Of a stretch of DNA of 7,261 nt, positions 5,232 to 7,261 are shown one piece after another. Source of the stretch: Desulfuromonadales bacterium (GTDB taxonomy: Bacteria > Desulfobacterota > Desulfuromonadia > Desulfuromonadales > BM103); NCBI GenBank assembly GCA_030614505.1, contig JAUWTX010000096.1:1-7261 (forward strand). Reading direction: 5' to 3'. Every line of letters starts with the position of its first letter. The first letter of the stretch is position 1. The notes below the pieces were generated by a model. That model worked only from the letters and a program-made list of their open reading frames with translations, was not told the origin of the DNA and searched no databases. The position numbers were made by a program, and so were the translations under genes.

Positions 5232-5906
5232 CTAAATCGAGGGGTTTGCGTGGTGGCATACTCCCTTGAGAGGACAGTCAGAGCAGAAGGTTTTTACTTT
5301 TCGGCAGCAGGTTTTGGCTAGTTGAACGATTTGTGCGTGATACTCGTTATAGAGTTGGACCTCTTCGGGGAGATTCTGCATGAACATCTGGCGGATTTCG
5401 TCGTATGATTCCTGTCCCTTCAATAGGCCAACACGCTTAAAGATGCGCCTGGTGTAGGCGTCGACCACGAAAGATGGTCTTCCTGCTGCGTAAAGGAGGA
5501 TGGAATCAGCTGTCTCAGGACCGATTCCTGACAAAGCAAGCAGTCTTTGTCTGGCGGCGACAAGAGGGCCACTACAGAAGTCGTCGAGGTTGTTTTGCCA
5601 CTCTTCCGTCAGGTGTATTGCCAGATTTTGCAGGCGAGCGGCTTTCTGCCGGAAAAAGCCGGAAGGTCTGATCAGCTCCTCGAGTTGATTGACAGGGAGC
5701 TTTGCCAGTTTCTCAGGGGACAGGACATCGGCCTGTTTGAGGTTGTGGATGGCTTGCTCCACGTTGGTCCAGGCCGTGTTCTGTGTCAGGATGGCACCGA
5801 CGATAACTTCGAAAGGGCTGTCGGCCGGCCACCAATTGAGCGGGCCGAAATGGTTATGGAGTCGTTGCTGAATTATGGTGACCAGATAGTTTGACAGGAA
5901 ACTCAT
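5232..5906 (-). CDS. HhH-GPD DNA glycosylase, MagIII/endonuclease III-like, with 4Fe-4S cluster
   Basis: A 224-residue base-excision repair glycosylase of the endonuclease III superfamily. Seen: an N-terminal helical part with WWPADSPFEVIVGAILTQNT (25-44), PSGFFRQKAARL (81-92), helix-hairpin-helix LSGIGPETADSILLY (125-139), the conserved catalytic aspartate D149 in FVVDAYT, and a C-terminal cluster loop with C201, C208, C211 and C217 in exact C-x6-C-x2-C-x5-C spacing. The lysine used by true endonuclease III for its lyase step (GRKTA in E. coli) is E131 here (GPETA). It is therefore probably a monofunctional glycosylase. The WWP, TQNT, PSGF-x-QKA and VVD pattern resembles Helicobacter pylori MagIII, a 3-methyladenine glycosylase, although the Cys loop is kept here. 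Substrate is inferred. The ATG start has no visible Shine-Dalgarno and lies 36 bases after the kinase stop codon; an in-frame stop just upstream excludes a longer product. Confidence 0.9.
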   Translation of the reverse strand: MSFLSNYLVTIIQQRLHNHFGPLNWWPADSPFEVIVGAILTQNTAWTNVEQAIHNLKQADVLSPEKLAKLPVNQLEELIRPSGFFRQKAARLQNLAIHLTEEWQNNLDDFCSGPLVAARQRLLALSGIGPETADSILLYAAGRPSFVVDAYTRRIFKRVGLLKGQESYDEIRQMFMQNLPEEVQLYNEYHAQIVQLAKTCCRKVKTFCSDCPLKGVCHHANPSI

Positions 5907-5942
5907 GTCAGGTCGGGAAATGGTTGAAAGTCATAGGGTTGT

Positions 5943-7261
5943 TCAAGCGTCTTCTTCAGTCTGTTTACCAAAGGTCGGATTCTTGGGCAGAGAAATACAG
6001 AAGGTTGCACCACCTCCGGGAGTTTGCTCCACCCAGGCTTCGCCCTGGCAACGCAGGGCAATTTTTCGCACAATGGCCAGGCCGACGCCAGTACCACGCC
6101 GCCCCTTGGAGGTCTTGCCACGGAAGAAAATATCGAAGATCTCTTCGCGCTCCTTTTTGGGAACACCCGGTCCGTAGTCACGTACAAAATAGGTCACCAT
6201 GTCATTTTCGTCCCAACTGCCAGCTTCTACAGGGCCTTTCTCCGCAGGAACATAACGTTGGGCATTGCCGAGCAGGTTGATGAATATCTGGTAGATGAGT
6301 GTTTCGGGAACCCAGGTCTTTGGCAGCTTATCGTTTTTGATCTCCAGGGGGATATCGTTTTCCAGGGCCAGTTCATCGATGACCTCGTTGATGATCATAT
6401 TAACGTCGGTCGGGTACTTGCCGGGCTGCACATGGCCAACTTGCGCCAGGTCGAGAAGATCATCGAGCAGGGCGATGGCCCGTTCACTCTGGTGTTCGAC
6501 TTCGCCGAGAATCTCAAGGATCTGCTCATCCAGGACATCTTTGTAGTTTATGCGGAGGAAATCCATGTAAGTTACCACTGGAGCCAGAATGCCGCGCATG
6601 TCGTGGGAGATGGAGTGGGCAAACGCATCGAGTTCCCGGTTGGCTTCTTTCAGGTCGGTTTCTGCCTTTTTGCGTTCAGTAATATCCCGACACACGGCGA
6701 GTTTCTGTCGTACGCCGTCTTCTTCCGGTAACTGGGAATGGATGATCTCGTAAACCCTGCCCGGGGTGCCAAGTTTCCGCTCATCGCGGACCGTACGGGG
6801 GCTGAAGACCTTGTTCATCGGGCACCAGGAACAGATAGTTTTCTCATTATGCAGGACTTCGTAACAGTTGTCGCCGACCCGGTTGCCGAAGATATCAAGC
6901 ATGGCCCGGTTCATGAAGGTTAGTTTGAAGTCTTCCGTGGCGATATAGGCCATGTCGTCCATGTTGTCGAGAACGGTGCGAACACGTTTTTCGCTTTTTT
7001 TGAGTTCTGCTGTACGCTCCTTGACCCTGGCTTCGAGGGTGGCGGCTTGTTCGCGTAGCGATTCTTCAAGCTCGTGCTGACGCGTAATGTCGGTGAATGA
7101 TTCAATACCGCCGATGATCTCTCCTTCAGCATTGCGCAGGTAGTCCATATTCTTGAGCATATGGATCGTTTTCCCAGATTTTGTGACGATGGTACAGTCT
7201 GCGCTGATAATCGGTTTGGGAATGTCATCGCTATAGAGACCGCACATGTCGCTGCACGGAA
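5943..7261 (-). CDS. PAS-domain sensor histidine kinase (N-terminus beyond window)
   Basis: The frame is open to the right edge, so the start is missing; 438 residues are visible (numbering here from the Met at 7247-7245). Order: end of a PAS domain (to about 57, closing with IESFTDITRQ); a coiled-coil linker (about 58-89); a second PAS domain (about 90-192) with C128, C139 and C142 and ending in VCRDITERKKAE; a HisKA dimerisation helix with phospho-acceptor H215 in SISHDMRG; and an HATPase_c domain with N-box NLLGNA (324-329), G1 DYGPG (357-361) and G2 GRRGTGVGL (382-390). It should autophosphorylate at H215 and pass phosphate to a response regulator not present in this window. No membrane segment appears in the visible part; one may lie upstream. 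There is no fused receiver domain. It precedes the glycosylase gene by 36 bases in the same direction, possibly co-transcribed. The signal is unknown. Confidence 0.93.
   Translation of the reverse strand, partial: PCSDMCGLYSDDIPKPIISADCTIVTKSGKTIHMLKNMDYLRNAEGEIIGGIESFTDITRQHELEESLREQAATLEARVKERTAELKKSEKRVRTVLDNMDDMAYIATEDFKLTFMNRAMLDIFGNRVGDNCYEVLHNEKTICSWCPMNKVFSPRTVRDERKLGTPGRVYEIIHSQLPEEDGVRQKLAVCRDITERKKAETDLKEANRELDAFAHSISHDMRGILAPVVTYMDFLRINYKDVLDEQILEILGEVEHQSERAIALLDDLLDLAQVGHVQPGKYPTDVNMIINEVIDELALENDIPLEIKNDKLPKTWVPETLIYQIFINLLGNAQRYVPAEKGPVEAGSWDENDMVTYFVRDYGPGVPKKEREEIFDIFFRGKTSKGRRGTGVGLAIVRKIALRCQGEAWVEQTPGGGATFCISLPKNPTFGKQTEEDA

Noticed and set aside
6024..6731. 235-codon + strand frame antisense to the histidine kinase
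   Set aside because: It runs opposite conserved HATPase/HisKA coding sequence. The long frame is explained by codon bias of the real gene.

Overview
The window looks like core chromosome of a Gram-negative bacterium of moderate GC content. The lipoprotein pathway (lspA plus a small lipobox protein), a zinc-tailed IleRS, a MagIII-like glycosylase and a cysteine-rich PAS histidine kinase together suggest a Desulfuromonas/Geobacter-type organism (Desulfobacterota). That placement is inference from gene content and protein style, not from a marker gene. No rRNA, tRNA, CRISPR array, transposase or phage gene is visible.

Left part (1-1594): the N-terminal 110 codons of a class I/II PLP aminotransferase run leftward out of the window from a TTG start. 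A 134-base gap then carries back-to-back promoter-like elements sharing a small palindrome. A rightward gene (467-1504) encodes a polytopic putative heavy-metal/manganese exporter and ends at a strong intrinsic terminator.

Central and right part (1593-7261), all leftward: a PAS sensor histidine kinase (cut by the right edge), a HhH-GPD DNA glycosylase with a 4Fe-4S loop, ileS, lspA, and a 43-residue entericidin-like lipoprotein that is not in a long ORF. The last two overlap by four bases (ATGA). ileS has its own promoter-like sequence in the 78-base gap after the glycosylase gene. lspA and the lipoprotein gene probably belong to the ileS transcription unit. LspA would cleave the lipoprotein encoded immediately after it.

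The least ordinary item is non-coding. The 142-base ileS-lspA spacer is almost entirely an inverted-repeat element whose arms are tandem heptamers of consensus RACGNGG, three units in one arm and four in the other. It can fold into a long hairpin in the ileS-lspA mRNA, and lspA has no clear Shine-Dalgarno sequence beside it. It resembles a dispersed intergenic repeat family and is the best candidate here for something undescribed. The rest is well-explained core genome; I do not see a new multi-gene system.
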